64,000 nt of DNA, taken from assembly GCA_024509875.1 (NCBI GenBank), contig JAMPIV010000582.1, positions 462,001 through 526,000 on the forward strand. Direction: 5' to 3'. Shown piece by piece: positions 23,830 through 35,473 of the stretch. The DNA comes from Oreohelix idahoensis. Taxonomy: Eukaryota > Mollusca > Gastropoda > Stylommatophora > Oreohelicidae. Both the position numbers and the translations under genes were made by a program. The notes beneath the pieces are model-generated. The model saw nothing but the letters and a program-made list of their open reading frames with translations, had not been told where the DNA came from and did not search any database. Positions within the stretch are counted from its first letter, which is position 1; each line of letters begins with the position of its first letter.

Positions 23830-25461
23830 AGTAACATAGGGTGGAAACAGTTGCTCTCCATCGATTTCTATTCTGGGCTGTCTTTTTCAGCTGCGCCCAA
23901 GTCATTCAAATTTCCCTCGCCTCTTCTTCAACAGTTCTTCTCCAAGTTCTCTTTAGCCTCCCCACTCTTCTTTTCCCCTGTGGGTTCAAGTCAAGGGCAA
24001 CTCTGGCTATGCTTGATTTTTCTCTTCTGAGTGTATGTCCTATCCATCCCCACTTTCTTACCTCAATTTCTGTTTGTATTGGCTGTTGTCCGCATCTTTT
24101 CTTTAGCTCCATATTTGTTATTACATCTGGCCATCTTATACGTAGGATCCGTTGGAGACATTTATTTACAAATGTCTGTAGCTTGGAGGTGGTACTCTTT
24201 GAGACATGCCATGTCTCTGAGCCATACAGCAAGACTGACTTCACATTTGAGTTAAAGATTCTAATTTTGTTCTCTCTGGATACAGCTGAGGAGTTTCATA
24301 TTGGTCGAAGGGCATTAAAAGCGCATCTTGTTTTATTTATCTTTGAGCAGACGTCACCAGCTGTTCCCCCTCCTTTGTCAATGTTACTTCCAAGATATAT
24401 AAAGCTTTCTACTTCTTCAATGACTTTATCATTAATCTTCATCGAGTCCTTCTGCCTATTATTTATTCTCATTGCTTTTGTTTTCTTTACATTTATGTGG
24501 TCCCAGACATTCCTGTCTGACTCCACTTTGTACTGTGAAGGGCTCTGATAGTTTTCATTTGTATACTACTTTACATGAGGCCTGCTGGTAGAAATCGTGG
24601 ATGATTTTAATGAATTTCTCTGGGATTCCACAATGTCTCAGGATTTTCCATATCACAGTACGGTCTATGCTGTCGAAAGCCTTTTCGAAGTCCACAAAAT
24701 TTACATACAATGGGGTATGCCACTCATGTGATTGCTCTATAATGATTCTGAGTGTTGCTATCTGGTCTGTACATGATCTTCCTGCTGGACGAAATCCTGC
24801 CTGTTATTCTCTAGGTTTGTCATCCGCCGCCTTCTTAATACAGTCCAACAAAACTCTGGTCACATTTTTCCAGCCACTGCTAGTAGTGATAAACCCCTCC
24901 AGTTGCTACATACTGTCAGGTTTCCTTTCTTTGGCAGCTTGATAATGTGGCCTTCCTTCCAGCTCTTTGAATTGCCTCTTTTTCCCAGATTTTCTTGAAG
25001 AGCTGGTGTAACAACTCTGTAGTGTATGGTATATCTGCCTTCAGGGCTTCTAGTGGTATTCCATCTGGTTCTGCGGCCTTCCCATCTTTCAGCTGTTTTA
25101 TTGCCGGAGAGATCTCTTGTTTAGTGGGTGGGTTTACGTTGCACTGTTGTGGCTCTTCTGCTGGTTCTATGTTGGATTGCGGTATTGGTTGATTTCGGTT
25201 TAGGATTTACTTAAAATATTCAGCCCATCTGGCACTTTGTTTCTCTTCTTTGCTAATGCTTTGGCCTTCTTTGCTCTTCACTGTTGTATTGTGGTTTAGC
25301 TGTTTCTTAGATACAGTTTTAGTAATATTATATAATGTTTTCAAGTCTTTTTTTTTTGTCGCAGTCTCGGCTTCCTCTGTTAGTTTTTCAATAAATTCTC
25401 TTTTATCTTGCTTGGCACTCTTTCTCACTTTCCTGTTTAGTTCCCAATAAATTGTGAGCAA
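23830..25461 (-). pseudogene. RTE-like RT remnant with deleted catalytic core
   Basis: From right to left on the minus strand: a linker (KRTEFIEKL-like, 25207-25461), RT fingers around 24600-24950 (a KAFDSIDR-type block), then an abrupt jump near 24530 into VKKTKAMRINNR and VESFIYLGSNIDKGGG (24296-24526). KSVLLYGSETWHVSKST and KWGWIGHTLRREKSSIA (23906-24244) follow. GVRQGC and FADD boxes are absent, lost by the internal deletion. The last residues, ending MTWAQLKKTAQNRNRWRATV, lie near 23840-23905 in another frame. Confidence 0.75.
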
Positions 25462-26197
25462 TTGTGTTTTCTGTTCTGCCTCTTTACAGTTGTTTACTAG
25501 CTGTTTGATGTCTCTCCTTTCTCTTATGAGGTTCCATGTGTTTTCTGTGAGGCATTCCTTCTATTGTTTACTTCTTTTGCCAAGAACTTCTTCACATGTA
25601 TTCCTGTTTGCTTTCTGAATTGTGCACCAATGGTTATCTATACTTTCCTCTTCAAGGTTCTCCAGTGCTTCAAATCTATTTCTCAACTTTAGGTTGAACT
25701 GAACTCTTGTGTCTTTGTTCATAATGTTCTGGTTATTATACTTCGGGCTTGATCTTTCTGCTCTGTCTTTGCGCGCCCTCCATTTTATCCTCAGTGATGC
25801 CAGGAGAAGGTGGTCGTCTGACGCTACGTCAGCTTCTCTCTTTTCTCTAACATCTTGTAGGCAGCGTCTCCATTTTCTTTCTATGGTGAAGTAGTCTATC
25901 TGATTTTGCGTGTGCCCATCTGGGGAGTTTCATGTAGTCTTGTGTATGTCTTGTTGTGGGAAGATAGTCCCTCCGATGACCAGAACATTCAAATCACAAA
26001 AGTTTACAAAAAGCTCTCCATTCTCATTTTTGTTTCCTATGCCATTTTTTCCAATGATTAGTTCCCAGTGTTTGTTGTTTAGTCCTACTTTTGCATTTAA
26101 ATCTCCCATTACTACCTTAATGTCTCTCCTGTGTGTTTTGTCCAGTGTTCCTTGGAGTTCATCATATAAATCTTGCTTCTTATCATCATCTGCATTG

Positions 26198-26551
26198 TTA
26201 GTAGGGGCATAACACTGAATGATGGTGATTTTTTCTTCCTTTTCCCTGAAACCTTGCCGTTATTATCCTAGGTGATATTGGTTCCCATTCTATTAATGCT
26301 TTTCTGGCTTCCTGGGAAATCATAATATCAACCCCTTCAGTGTGTGTGTGATCTTCATCCTTGTGTCCTGAATATATGACATTTTCCCCTGTATTCGCCC
26401 TAAATTCACCAGTTCCATTTATTCTCGTTTCTGCTATTCCTAAGAGTTTAATTTCGTGTTGTCTCATCTCTCCAGCTACTTGTGCTGTCCTTCTGGCTTC
26501 CTGCATTGTTCGTATGTTCCAGGTGCCTATTCTGGTTTTTGCCTTCGTCAT
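26198..26551 (-). pseudogene. RTE-like endonuclease N-terminal fragment
   Basis: A 117-codon frame starting TKAKTRIGTWNIRTMQEARR, the characteristic start of RTE-type EEP domains, and continuing with KLLGIAETRINGTGEFR (metal-binding Glu) and GVDIMISQEARKAL. The reading then shifts frame; decayed endonuclease sequence continues to about 25870. Confidence 0.8.
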
Positions 26552-26852
26552 TAGAAGAGGTTTTCATCTGGTGTCTGCGTCATATATCTCTCTTGTGAGG
26601 ATTCTTCCGGACTCTTCAACTGTTTCCGTTTCTGTGACAATTCGTTTTTTTTCCGGCAGGGTTGTTAGCCCTGTTCTCCAACCTCCTTTAACCTGGCGGA
26701 AAGGGTGTGCCCACTTTGTCCGTCCTGCACATTTTGACCTGCACAGCGTGATTGAACCTACCAGTAGCAAAAGCTCCCGCTGATTTAGCTCAAAATTTCC
26801 TCAAGGCACTCACGCCAACCCACCACTTTAAGGTGGGACACTTGCTGCATCA

Positions 26853-28868
26853 TGACTCCGACTCTCTTTGGGATCTTCTTTGCCTTGCTTTTGAATTATG
26901 CGTTCGGAGATGCAACTGAAGGAATATGCCTCCACACTAGATGGCCGACTGTTAAACCACGAAAGGCTGAATGCAAAAACAAAAATCAGAAGGGTTACTA
27001 TAAGAGACTTGTTATTCGCTGATGCCGCTGCAGTCGTCACCCACAGTCAACAGAAGTTTCAGAGCTTGATGAATCGCTTCATTCAAGCATGCAAAGACTT
27101 TGGCCTCACAATAAGTCCAAAGAAAACAAATATGCTGTTGTTGGTGTTATGTTGTTGTTGTTATTAATCTAGCGGCGCTTGGGCTCTCGCCGTTCGGCCC
27201 TGTGCCATGTAGTGATATCTGCATGTTTGCGCAAGGTGTTTTGTTTCTCCGTATAATGTGTTCCACTTATCTGGCCCGGAGGAACGACAATTTTCCTAAC
27301 ATCATCGAATGATGGGCACTCAAAGAGATGGTGGTCAACAGTTTCGTAGGGTTAGTTACACAGCTGGCACTCTGGAGAGTGTTGTGGTTGGATTCTGTTC
27401 AAGTGACTGTTTGTCACATAATTTCGGGTCGATCTCTTCTTCACTACGGCAGTAATCAATTACATTTGTTGTACGTACTGATTACCTGTAATTTCCGGGG
27501 GGATCGACACATTTAATTATTTCTTATCAAACAGATATTTGGTATTTACAACCATTTGACACTCCATTTTGCAATAATTCATCACATTCGCTCTGCGCTT
27601 CTCACCTTTGCTAAGATTAGCGCAGGTAAAACCCAGATGGACCTGGTCAGTTTCGAATAGGTTTGTTTGCTCAAGCCGTGCCAGGCGATAAAATTACTTG
27701 CCCGCAGACGGTTTTTTTGTGCGCAAGCGACGGATAAAGAGATTACTTGTCTGTGCGACACATTTTGGACAAACATGAATAACATCATCATTTCCTGTCC
27801 ACCTGTTTCGGAGACATTGCTTTAGAGGAAAGTAAGATGTCACATCTGAAACACATTGTCGAAAGGACGTGTCACTTCCACATATGGGAGACGTGACCTT
27901 CTGCATCACGCACAGAATTTTCCATGTCGGAATAATTTTGAATTACCCCACCTAAATATGCAGTTTTTAAATGATTGGCGGGGGTTCGAAATAGAGGAAC
28001 CACCAAATTCCTGATCAGCGTAACGAGCTTTTTCGGCTTTGATCTGGTCAGCTAAGCCATTGATATAGATGAAAAAATGTATTGTGCAGCTTAATGATGA
28101 GCCTTGTGGTAAGCCTTCCTCTAAGACTTCTTTAGGTGAGACTGCATCGTTTTTTTCCTTGTCTGGATTGTTAATGCTAAGTCAGGATGTTGATGTTGCA
28201 CCAGTTATCTCTATCGATAACCATGAATTGGCAGTAGTGCACACCTTCACATACCTGGAGTTTACCATCAACAACAAACTCTCTCTGGACACAGCAATTG
28301 AGAGCCCCATTGGCAAAGCCGCAGCCAAATTTGCCCGCCTCACAACGTGTGTTTGAGGAAACTCTAAACTCAAAACGAAGTGTTTGTGGAAACTCTAAAC
28401 TCAACAACGAAGACCAAAGCTGCGGTATATAACGCCATCGTCATCAGCACACTTCTATAAGGCAGATGGACTTGGATAACCTATGCCAAGCAAGAAAGAT
28501 GGTTCAATACCTTCCATCTACGGTGTCTACGCAACATCCTCGGTATTTCGTGAATGGACAAAATGACAAATGTTGAGGTGTTGCCACGTGTTGGCCTTAA
28601 AAGCATGTATACACTGCTTAGATTGCACATACTACGCTGGCTAGGCCGTGTCTGCCGCATTGAAGATGGTCGCATCCAGAAAGGTATCTTCTACGGACAA
28701 CTGGCAGATGGCAAAAGAACAGTTGGGACGACCGCTGCTGAGGTTCAAAAATGTGGGCAAGAGATGCTTGAGGACACTGGACGTAAATCCAGCAACCTGG
28801 GAGGATGAAGATGTCAATTGCACCATGTGGCAATGCTCTCTACAGCGCCACCTCTTCTTCTTCGATCC
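26853..28868 (+). mobile_element. LINE family B copy on plus strand, split by another LINE
   Basis: Decayed copy of the same LINE whose RT is unbroken at 48464-50020. It begins inside the RT (TLFGIFFALLLNYAF near 26855), continues through KTKIRRVTIRDLLFADAAAV, is interrupted at about 27136 after KKTNMLL, resumes at about 28178 with LSQDVDVAPVISIDNHELAV, and ends near 28868. Removing the insert rejoins the family reading. The FADD box is mutated to FADA, so this copy is catalytically dead as well as frameshifted. Confidence 0.8.
27136..28177 (-). mobile_element. 5'-truncated jockey-like LINE inside the LINE B copy
   Basis: Minus-strand sequence with EEGLPQGSSLSCTIFF-like RT motif B at about 28065-28130. 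It runs to a Cys/His block reading approximately PYETVDHHLFECPSF near 27300-27360, typical of the C-terminus of jockey-type polymerases. An (AAC)n tail lies near 27136-27165 on the sense strand. Stops and shifts are frequent. ATGCT-like bases on both sides may be the remains of a short TSD. Confidence 0.6.
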
Positions 28869-28874
28869 TTAACC

Positions 28875-29160
28875 ACCGACCGTCAAAGCAGTCAGTGGCC
28901 ATCACGCCTAGTGGCGTCTTGTAGGGCAACAACAAATTGATTCCACTTTGCACGGTCGGTGGCCATCCTTCGTACAGTGCCCCAACTCTGGTTCATTCTT
29001 TGCATCTCAGCATCCACAGTCCTCCGCCAAGTTGTTTTTGGTCGGCCTCTCTTTCGCTTTCCTTCAGGGGTCCAAAGCATAACTGTTCTTGTGATGGCAT
29101 CGGGGTCTCTTCTGAGGACATGACCAACCCAGCTCCAGGCGATTACCTCTCTTAGACTGC
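28875..29160 (-). pseudogene. LINE RT C-terminal fragment
   Basis: A 62-codon minus-strand frame, LWTPEGKRKRGRPKTTWRRT followed by a segment ending VVALQDATRRDGH, matches the basic C-terminal tail of RTE-like LINE polymerases. It is only the last part of a 5'-truncated copy. Upstream coding traces fade near 29160. Confidence 0.65.
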
Positions 29161-29519
29161 CACACTTTTTGTGACATGCTATAATTTTGTTTTCTAATTT
29201 TGTGTGCCCCGGATTGGGCTGTGGCCATAAGCACGTGCTAAGTTTGCTTGATGGTTAATCCGGCCATGATCTCGTTGAATGATGTTGCGGGTACATTATA
29301 AACGTTGTCATTTCTCTGCTGTCAATGATTCATTTTGTTTTTAAATAATTTGTCATTTTTACTTGAGAATTTACACTTTATTTAGAGGCGGCTAAGAATT
29401 CATTTGAATGTGTCTGTGCTATTTATGAACGATGACAATTTATGAGTTATTATTTCTGTTGCTCATGCGCACTTACTTAATTCATGATTTCTCCTCAGCA
29501 TCATTAATATCGTTGTATG
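29161..29519. other. non-coding sequence
   Basis: No supported feature. Confidence 0.4.
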
Positions 29520-29795
29520 GGTATGCTCCCCTTCAAGTACCATGCCTGGAGGTGTAGGATATTATGTCTCATCACAACTTTCTGTCTCCAGTATGTTTAT
29601 CAGTTTTGTTGTTGACTCTTTTGCCATGATGTCAAATGCTCAGTATGCTCTCTCTCTCCATACACGCCTTAAGTCCTGAAGGTCTTTTATATTTGGACAT
29701 GCGCCCTAATATAACCGACTAGGTTGAACGGGACGCGCCTCGCCATAACGAGGCAACATTTTATTTAAAAATAAATAAATAAAAATAAATCCTTC
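29520..29795. mobile_element. LINE 3'-region remnants
   Basis: 29535-29690 aligns by eye with 46254-46410 (both contain CTTCAAG, then ATGCCT and TCACAACTT), so it belongs to LINE family D. From about 29715 a GGTTGAACGGGA string like that at 61481, followed by an A/T-rich (AAAT)n tail, looks like the 3' end of a different, jockey-type LINE. Confidence 0.45.
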
Positions 29796-30649
29796 GTTTG
29801 CAATCTTCTGGCAAGAGAACTATTTGCAATGGTTACTCCGTGTTCCATCAGGAGCAATACGGGAGATGATAATGACAGATTTTAGATTTCGCCCTTGGCC
29901 ACCAATGAACATGAACCTTTACGTGATCACCATCGGAAACTCATCAAGGTAGCATCATTACATTCTCAGGTAAACATATCTAAAGCCCCAATTTATAAAC
30001 ATTTCTAGACACAGTGATACACTGTGGACACTTTAATAAGGTGAAAAACATGTGAGGTAATAATCAACTGTTGTGATCTTGCTATCTATTCCATTTGTCT
30101 GCACTTCTGACAAATGCGAGCTCAATCTGCCGTAACCAACGTAATTAAAATTTCGATCTGCTACGCTAGATTAATGAGGGTCGGGGGATGTTTGGACACA
30201 ATTTATATAAATGCCAACATCACATCACAGCATAGATGACTGTTTCATGAGAATTTTGGTGACAAAGTGTTTAGTGTTTTTTAATAGAGATCATTTCCTG
30301 ACGTAAGTGAATGAATATTGTGTAATCCCTACGAAATATTAGAAACAGCTGGGCCAGGAATAAATTGTTTATGTGAACATTTTCTAAAATAACTAAGGGC
30401 CATGCCTGTCCTTAGCACGGGGAATCTATAAAATAACTGTGTTATTTTATATATAAAACCTTATTTTATATATAAAAAATTAACCAAAGGAAAAAATAAC
30501 CAAAGCTAAAATTATTTTTCAATATTATTGTATTCGTTTAAACTATGTGACAAAACGTGAAAAGTAGGATAAGCAAAACATTATGTCAAAATAACGTTTT
30601 ATCTTAAAATGTGTTAAACACCGGGTTGAAGTTTGAAGGTAAAGTTATA
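29796..30649. other. non-coding sequence
   Basis: AT-rich, no gene seen. A short direct repeat (TTATTTTATATATAAAA) lies near 30443-30477. Confidence 0.45.
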
Positions 30650-31310
30650 AGTTAAACCCACTTGTTTACTAATTGTCCATGACTCACTTCCGTATGTCAA
30701 GATGCTTTCTGTATAACACTGAATAGCTCACTTTCTTACTTCCATGAACAAATATTTGTTGCATAAAATACTTTTCGTATTAAATAGAATGCTGCTTTTG
30801 CCTGTGTTATTCTACTCTTGACTTCTGAGATGCATCTTCCATGTAATGTTATTAACGTGCGCAGGTATTTGAATCTATTGACTTGCTTTAAAACTGTTTC
30901 ATTTAATTTGATGGTGCATTCCTGAGAAGTCGTTTTCTTGGAGATGACCATAACTTTTGTCTTTTTACTGTTAAGTATAAAGCCTTTATTTTTATTTCTG
31001 TCACTAACTGTATCAATCATTTCATCTTCTCATTTTTAATGTTTGCCATTAAGACTGTATCATCAGCGTACCTCAAGTTATTTACACTTTGTAAACCCAC
31101 TGATACTTCTGGCATGTCCTTTAGGAATCTAAGTTTATTTTTTACAGTGCAAATTGAGCAGATAAGGCGACTGCACACATCCCTGTCTAACACTTTGAAA
31201 AAATGTTAAATGTTCCTATTTGGCCGCTGATTCGTATAGCTGATGTCTGTTACCAACACATGTTCTTTATTATTCTCAAGTCCTTACATGGGCATTTTAA
31301 CATTTTGGTA
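30650..31310 (-). pseudogene. LINE family D reverse-transcriptase remnant, copy 1
   Basis: Minus strand. The 30736-31020 frame reads NKGFILNSKKTKVMVISKKT and QVNRFKYLRTLITLHGRCIS, the thumb region following the catalytic box. A decayed LRYADDTVLMA-like box lies near 31040-31075. The same segment occurs in the second copy at 46563-47074. Both are short, mutated and inactive. Confidence 0.7.
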
Positions 31311-32519
31311 ATTTACTTGTGATTCGATATGCCCAATGCCTTAATGTAGTCGATAAAACATCTAAATATAGATCTGTTTATACTTCAATGGTTCTCTCTA
31401 TTAATGTTCTTATGTATGCCGTTGTTTGTACTTTTACCTTCTACAAATTCACGTTCATCACTGATTGCTGTTACGTCTTTTATGCGCTGCATTTCCAGCC
31501 CTTTGCATTTCTGGTTTAGCAATGCCTCTTTTGTCGTTTTACATTTGCTTACTGTTTCTTTATTTGGCCGATCATATTCTTATGTGTCTTGGTTTTTCAT
31601 CTTTCATCCATCAGTTGTAAAATTTCAGTTATCAACCATGTATTCTTTGCAGTCCTCTTTTCACATATATGCCAAACATGTCTCTTACCGTGCATACTTT
31701 AATCAAACCAATATCGTACGTTTCCGTCCAGTTATACACCACATTTTTTTTTTGGGGGGGGGGGGGGGGGGCGATTTATGCCTTCTTCTGGCGAGGAGCG
31801 TTCCTTTCGACCAATTTGGTTACATCAGAGCGCACTTACCATCCCAAAAAAGTCAACTCTGTTGACTGCTAACCCGATCAGCGTTGATAGATACTAAGTC
31901 CTGAAAAGGACCAACATTATCTATCTGCTAGCATAAAAGCCATAAAAAGGACTCGCCAGCTACGCCAACGTCGGAGCTAGGTGTTATATTACACTGATAT
32001 ACAAGATATACACTACAAAGCAAACTTGTAACTTTTAAACATAACGAGAATCCGCTTTCTAAAGTGAATTACTTTATAACTTTATGTTAATATTAATAGT
32101 AACCGTGCAGAAATGCCAATTTTTTGTCTTTTAAAAAAAAAATTCCACAATTCTTTGCTTAATAATTAAAAGTTACATTGTAAAATTGTAAAATTTAGTT
32201 TGGAAATCACATATAATCATTAGCCTTATTATAATGTATTAATTTCCATTTAAATTGAAAAATTATGTCCCCTTGCGTTCGAATTTTCTGGCCTAATAAC
32301 GAAGCTGCCGTATTGAATTCTTTTTCTTCAGATTTTTCTAGGGCATCATATCTTAAGACGTATCAGCATGCCAAATTTCATACTTCTGTGTAGTTTAAAA
32401 GTGGTCAAACATATTTCGCGTGGACAGACGAAATCGCAAAACACACTTTATTTGACGTGTAAGATTAATTTCGGAATCACATAGGTGTCATAATATGTGT
32501 TAAACAAATGTACTTAGTT
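31311..32519. other. non-coding sequence with a G18 tract
   Basis: Possibly includes older LINE D sequence to about 31870, but no motif is convincing. Beyond that it is AT-rich without features. Confidence 0.4.
31754..31771. repeat. poly-G tract (18 G)
   Basis: T10 followed by G18 and CG. It is the third long G homopolymer of the window. Confidence 0.9.
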
Positions 32520-32830
32520 ACTAACTTACTTTCTCGTTCCTTTCTTGCTGGAAAACGTCAGGGGAAGAGGGTGGGAGGGGGGCATACGATTCCTTTTTTA
32601 AGCCAGGTGTGGATTTGGTTGTTGTGAGCCCATGCAGTTGTAGGATTTCTGAAATATTACCTATCCACCTGCCTCTTGGATTTTCCCAGTGCCCTCAACC
32701 CAGATTTTGTACTACTGTAGGCATGGTGAAAATCGATCGGGCTCCATTCTCATCAGATGGTCAAACCATTTAATTTTCAGTGGCTCTATATATGATGCAG
32801 GATGTAGTTCCGACAGTTTTGCTGATAAGC
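32520..32830 (-). pseudogene. very decayed LINE C-terminal fragment
   Basis: The minus strand reads approximately KWFDHLMRMEPDRFSPCLQ near 32700-32780, which matches the RWFGHVxRM-type C-terminal motif of LINE polymerases. Stops surround it and no boundaries can be set. Confidence 0.4.
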
Positions 32831-33374
32831 CTTGTAAGTGGAGTGGAGAAATTGGGTAACATCGTTTCAAACTGGAAAATCCAGGGTTTAATGCGGGGAG
32901 TTACATAGAGATGAAATGTGCCGGATGACATGCCAAGGGACTGAAAGAACAGGGACTAAGCAGTTCGTTGTTCGCTCTTATGTAACTGCCTCTACATTTA
33001 TTTAATAAAACTGGACGTCTGTCTTCGGCTTACCTCATCGCCATACAGTTTCTCTTTCAAATGGGATAATGAAGGAAATGCTGTCAGTGTGCTACTCTCG
33101 TGTAGCCGACAGTCTTGAAGGACATGCTCACTATTTGCTTATTTTCCCAGCACCTACATATGTGTGTTGCTAGATCGGTAATTTACTGAAAAGATGGTAT
33201 TTCGGTCGTCAGTGGCCGATTCTCAGTCTAAAAAAATTATTATATTCCTTGATCTCCCCTTGAAGGAGTAGTATGCTAATAGTGTTAGAGTGAGACCACA
33301 AAACACTCATAGAAGAGATATAAGGAATGGAAACCCATTTCTTATAAATGTTTATACAATACCAGAAACCTACC

Positions 33375-34437
33375 CTCTGTTCTATAATAATAAATAATAA
33401 ATTCTTTAAGCGCCAAACACGGCGCATAAGGCAGAAACCAGTGCTCTCCAGGTTGTTCGTTGTGACGCCACTCCTCTTAGCTCTTGCACATTATTTAGGC
33501 CCAACGTTCTTCCTTCTCTTATTATTGTTCTTCTGAGTGTTTCTTTTGGTCTTCCTTTTTTCCGCTTACCCTCAGGAACCCAAGTGAGCGCCTGTAGTGG
33601 TATTCTGTTGTTTTGCATTCGTAGGACATGACCGATATATGACCATCGTCTTTTCCTTATATAGTCGGAGACATATTTCTGCCTAGAGTCTTCTCTTATT
33701 TGTCGATTAGTCTTGAATTCTTTCCAACTGATGTTCATGAGTTTTCTAAGACATTTGTTCACGAATGTATTCAGCTTGTTCTCCAATGATTTTGTTATTT
33801 TCCCAACTCTCACAGCCGTATGTTAACACTGAGATAACATTTGAATTAAACAGACGAAGCTTGGTATGTATATTCAATGATCGTAATTTCCAAATGTTAG
33901 ATAATCTATTGAAGGCGCTAGCTGCCAAAGCAATTCTAGTATGGATTTCTCTTGTTGTGTCACCATCCTGAGTCATTTTACTGCCTAAATAATTGAAACT
34001 TTCAACTTTCTGTAGTTTTTTTTTTCCCCGTTCAAGATGATATCAAAGGTCTCGTTAGAAAAGTTCATAGCTTTAGTTTTAGAGGCATTTATTTGGAGAC
34101 CAATTTTAAACCGAGAGATGACACAAATTATTTATTGCTTCTTGGGATTGTCTTGGTGTTGAACTTAAGAATGCTACATCATCTGCGAAATCCAGGTCCC
34201 CCAGGAATTTTCCATTTGTCCATTTTATACCCAATTGTTCATTGTGGGTATAGTTCTCATAACCCAATCAATAGCTATTCCAAAAAGTAGTGGTGACATA
34301 ATACAGCCTTGTTTCACCCCTGTTTCTACTGTAAACCATTCTGTATTCCCTTTATTTGTTCTAACACAACATCTTGCATTGTCATATAGCGCTTTGATTA
34401 TATTCACATATTTTGTTGGAAAACCATAGATTGTAAG
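33375..34437 (-). mobile_element. 5'-truncated RTE-like LINE (family E)
   Basis: Minus-strand LINE from an A/T tail (TTATT units near 33375-33400) to about 34437. Three consecutive frames supply RT motif B (TGVKQGCIMSPLLFGIAIDW), the thumb and the C-terminal domain. It is truncated just upstream of motif B. A degenerate catalytic-box region lies between 34130 and 34240. Confidence 0.75.
33406..34407 (-). pseudogene. LINE family E RT C-terminal half
   Basis: Pieces in order on the minus strand: NIIKALYDNARCCVRTNKGN and GVKQGCIMSPLLF (34225-34407), HTRIALAASAFNRLSNIW and SVLTYGCESWENNK (33746-33976), and RRWSYIGHVLRMQNNRIP with GKRKKGRPKETLRRTI (33406-33813). Adjacent pieces are in different phases, so at least two frameshifts are present. 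The frame ends SALCAVFGA just before the tail. Confidence 0.8.
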
Positions 34438-34639
34438 TATATACTATATATGTTCTATACTACTGTTCTTAAGTCTTCTATCATTTACTAGACACAGTAT
34501 CAAGGTCTTTGTCTTGTGTGGACCGACATATACTGTATAATAGGGGAACGACAGAAGTGATTGCGTCATTAATAAGGCTAAGCTGCCCATTGTAAACTTC
34601 CGGTGTTGTCTTGTGTTTCGCACTAATGACCGGTCAGTA

Positions 34640-34760
34640 AAGCATCTTTTTTGGGGGATGCCTAGCTGGCCGGGAGGATAGTGTGATTCGCTTGTATAGC
34701 TAGGCGTTGTTGTCGTACGGAAGGTCCGGGGTTCGAATCCTGGGTAAGCCACTCACGTCT
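34640..34760 (+). mobile_element. tRNA-derived SINE head
   Basis: An A-box-like TAGCTGGCCGGGAGG (34663-34677) and a consensus B box GGTTCGAATCC (34730-34740) indicate a pol III internal promoter. The A-B spacing is longer than in a plain tRNA, and no cloverleaf is evident, so this is a SINE or decayed tRNA-like sequence rather than a functional tRNA gene. Confidence 0.6.
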
Positions 34761-35305
34761 GTTGTTTTTCTGTTGTCTAGTGTTCTACTTATTTATTTCT
34801 TACGAGTGCCTGAAAACATACCTTTATGTTTGTCTAATATTTATTTACTCATAGAAGAGAAGTGGTGACAGAAAGGAAAAGTATGAGGTGGGCATGGAAA
34901 GACCTGGCATTAATGTCACCTGACCGGAGAACTCGGTATGAGTATTTTTGAAGGCCTATGCTCCTTGTACGGCTGAATAGGAATGGTGATGAAGCCTCTG
35001 TCGTACCTGACTCTGGGTGTGTTCTAAATCATTTTTTCTTTTAATAAATGTTATTATTATTGATAATGTAAGAACAATCTGAGAATAATTAAAGTAAACA
35101 ACAGTTGAAAAATATGAAGTAGCTCAATGTCAGGTCACCGGGTGTCTGTGGAGCATCTCTACCTTCATAAGGTATTATTAATTTTAAACGCTTTCAAAAT
35201 GATTCAAAGATGAATAAACGTTACGCACATAATCGTATTCGTTATTATACAGTTTACAGAATGATAATGATCATTGTGAGAGGACTTTCGTTAGCCTTCC
35301 TTGAG
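34761..35305. other. non-coding sequence
   Basis: No supported gene. 34850-35000 contains a TGGGCATGGAAAGACCTGGC string resembling LINE C-terminal sequence, not enough to call. Confidence 0.4.
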
Positions 35306-35473
35306 ATCAGGCTTTATCTTATTAAGACCCTGATTGCCAGCTAGTGTTTATCTTATTTAGATCCGGATATACAGCTTCTGTACATCTTATTTAAATGCAG
35401 ATCTACAGCTAGTATACATCTTATTTACATCCGGCTCTGCAGCTAGTGTACATCTCATTTAGATCAAGATATT
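35306..35473. repeat. 34-bp minisatellite, left arm
   Basis: Five degenerate units of about 34 bp with core CAGCTAGTGTACATCTTATT. The same unit resumes at 36981-37110, so the array was split by the intervening sequence. Confidence 0.85.

Larger units (their letters stand above)
23455..26870 (-). mobile_element. RTE-like LINE, decayed and internally deleted
   Basis: Minus-strand LINE with a long (GAT)n tail at 23461-23560, a 3' UTR shared with 20387-20652, RT and endonuclease pieces, and a 5' leader reaching about 26870. Frames are broken in many places. An internal deletion near 24530 removed the central RT motifs, including the FADD box. The right end abuts the start of another LINE copy on the plus strand. 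Confidence 0.75.

Noticed and set aside
28069..28356. A single 95-codon plus-strand gene
   Set aside because: It is a chance fusion across a junction: the first part is antisense of the inserted jockey-like RT and the second is resumed LINE B sequence.
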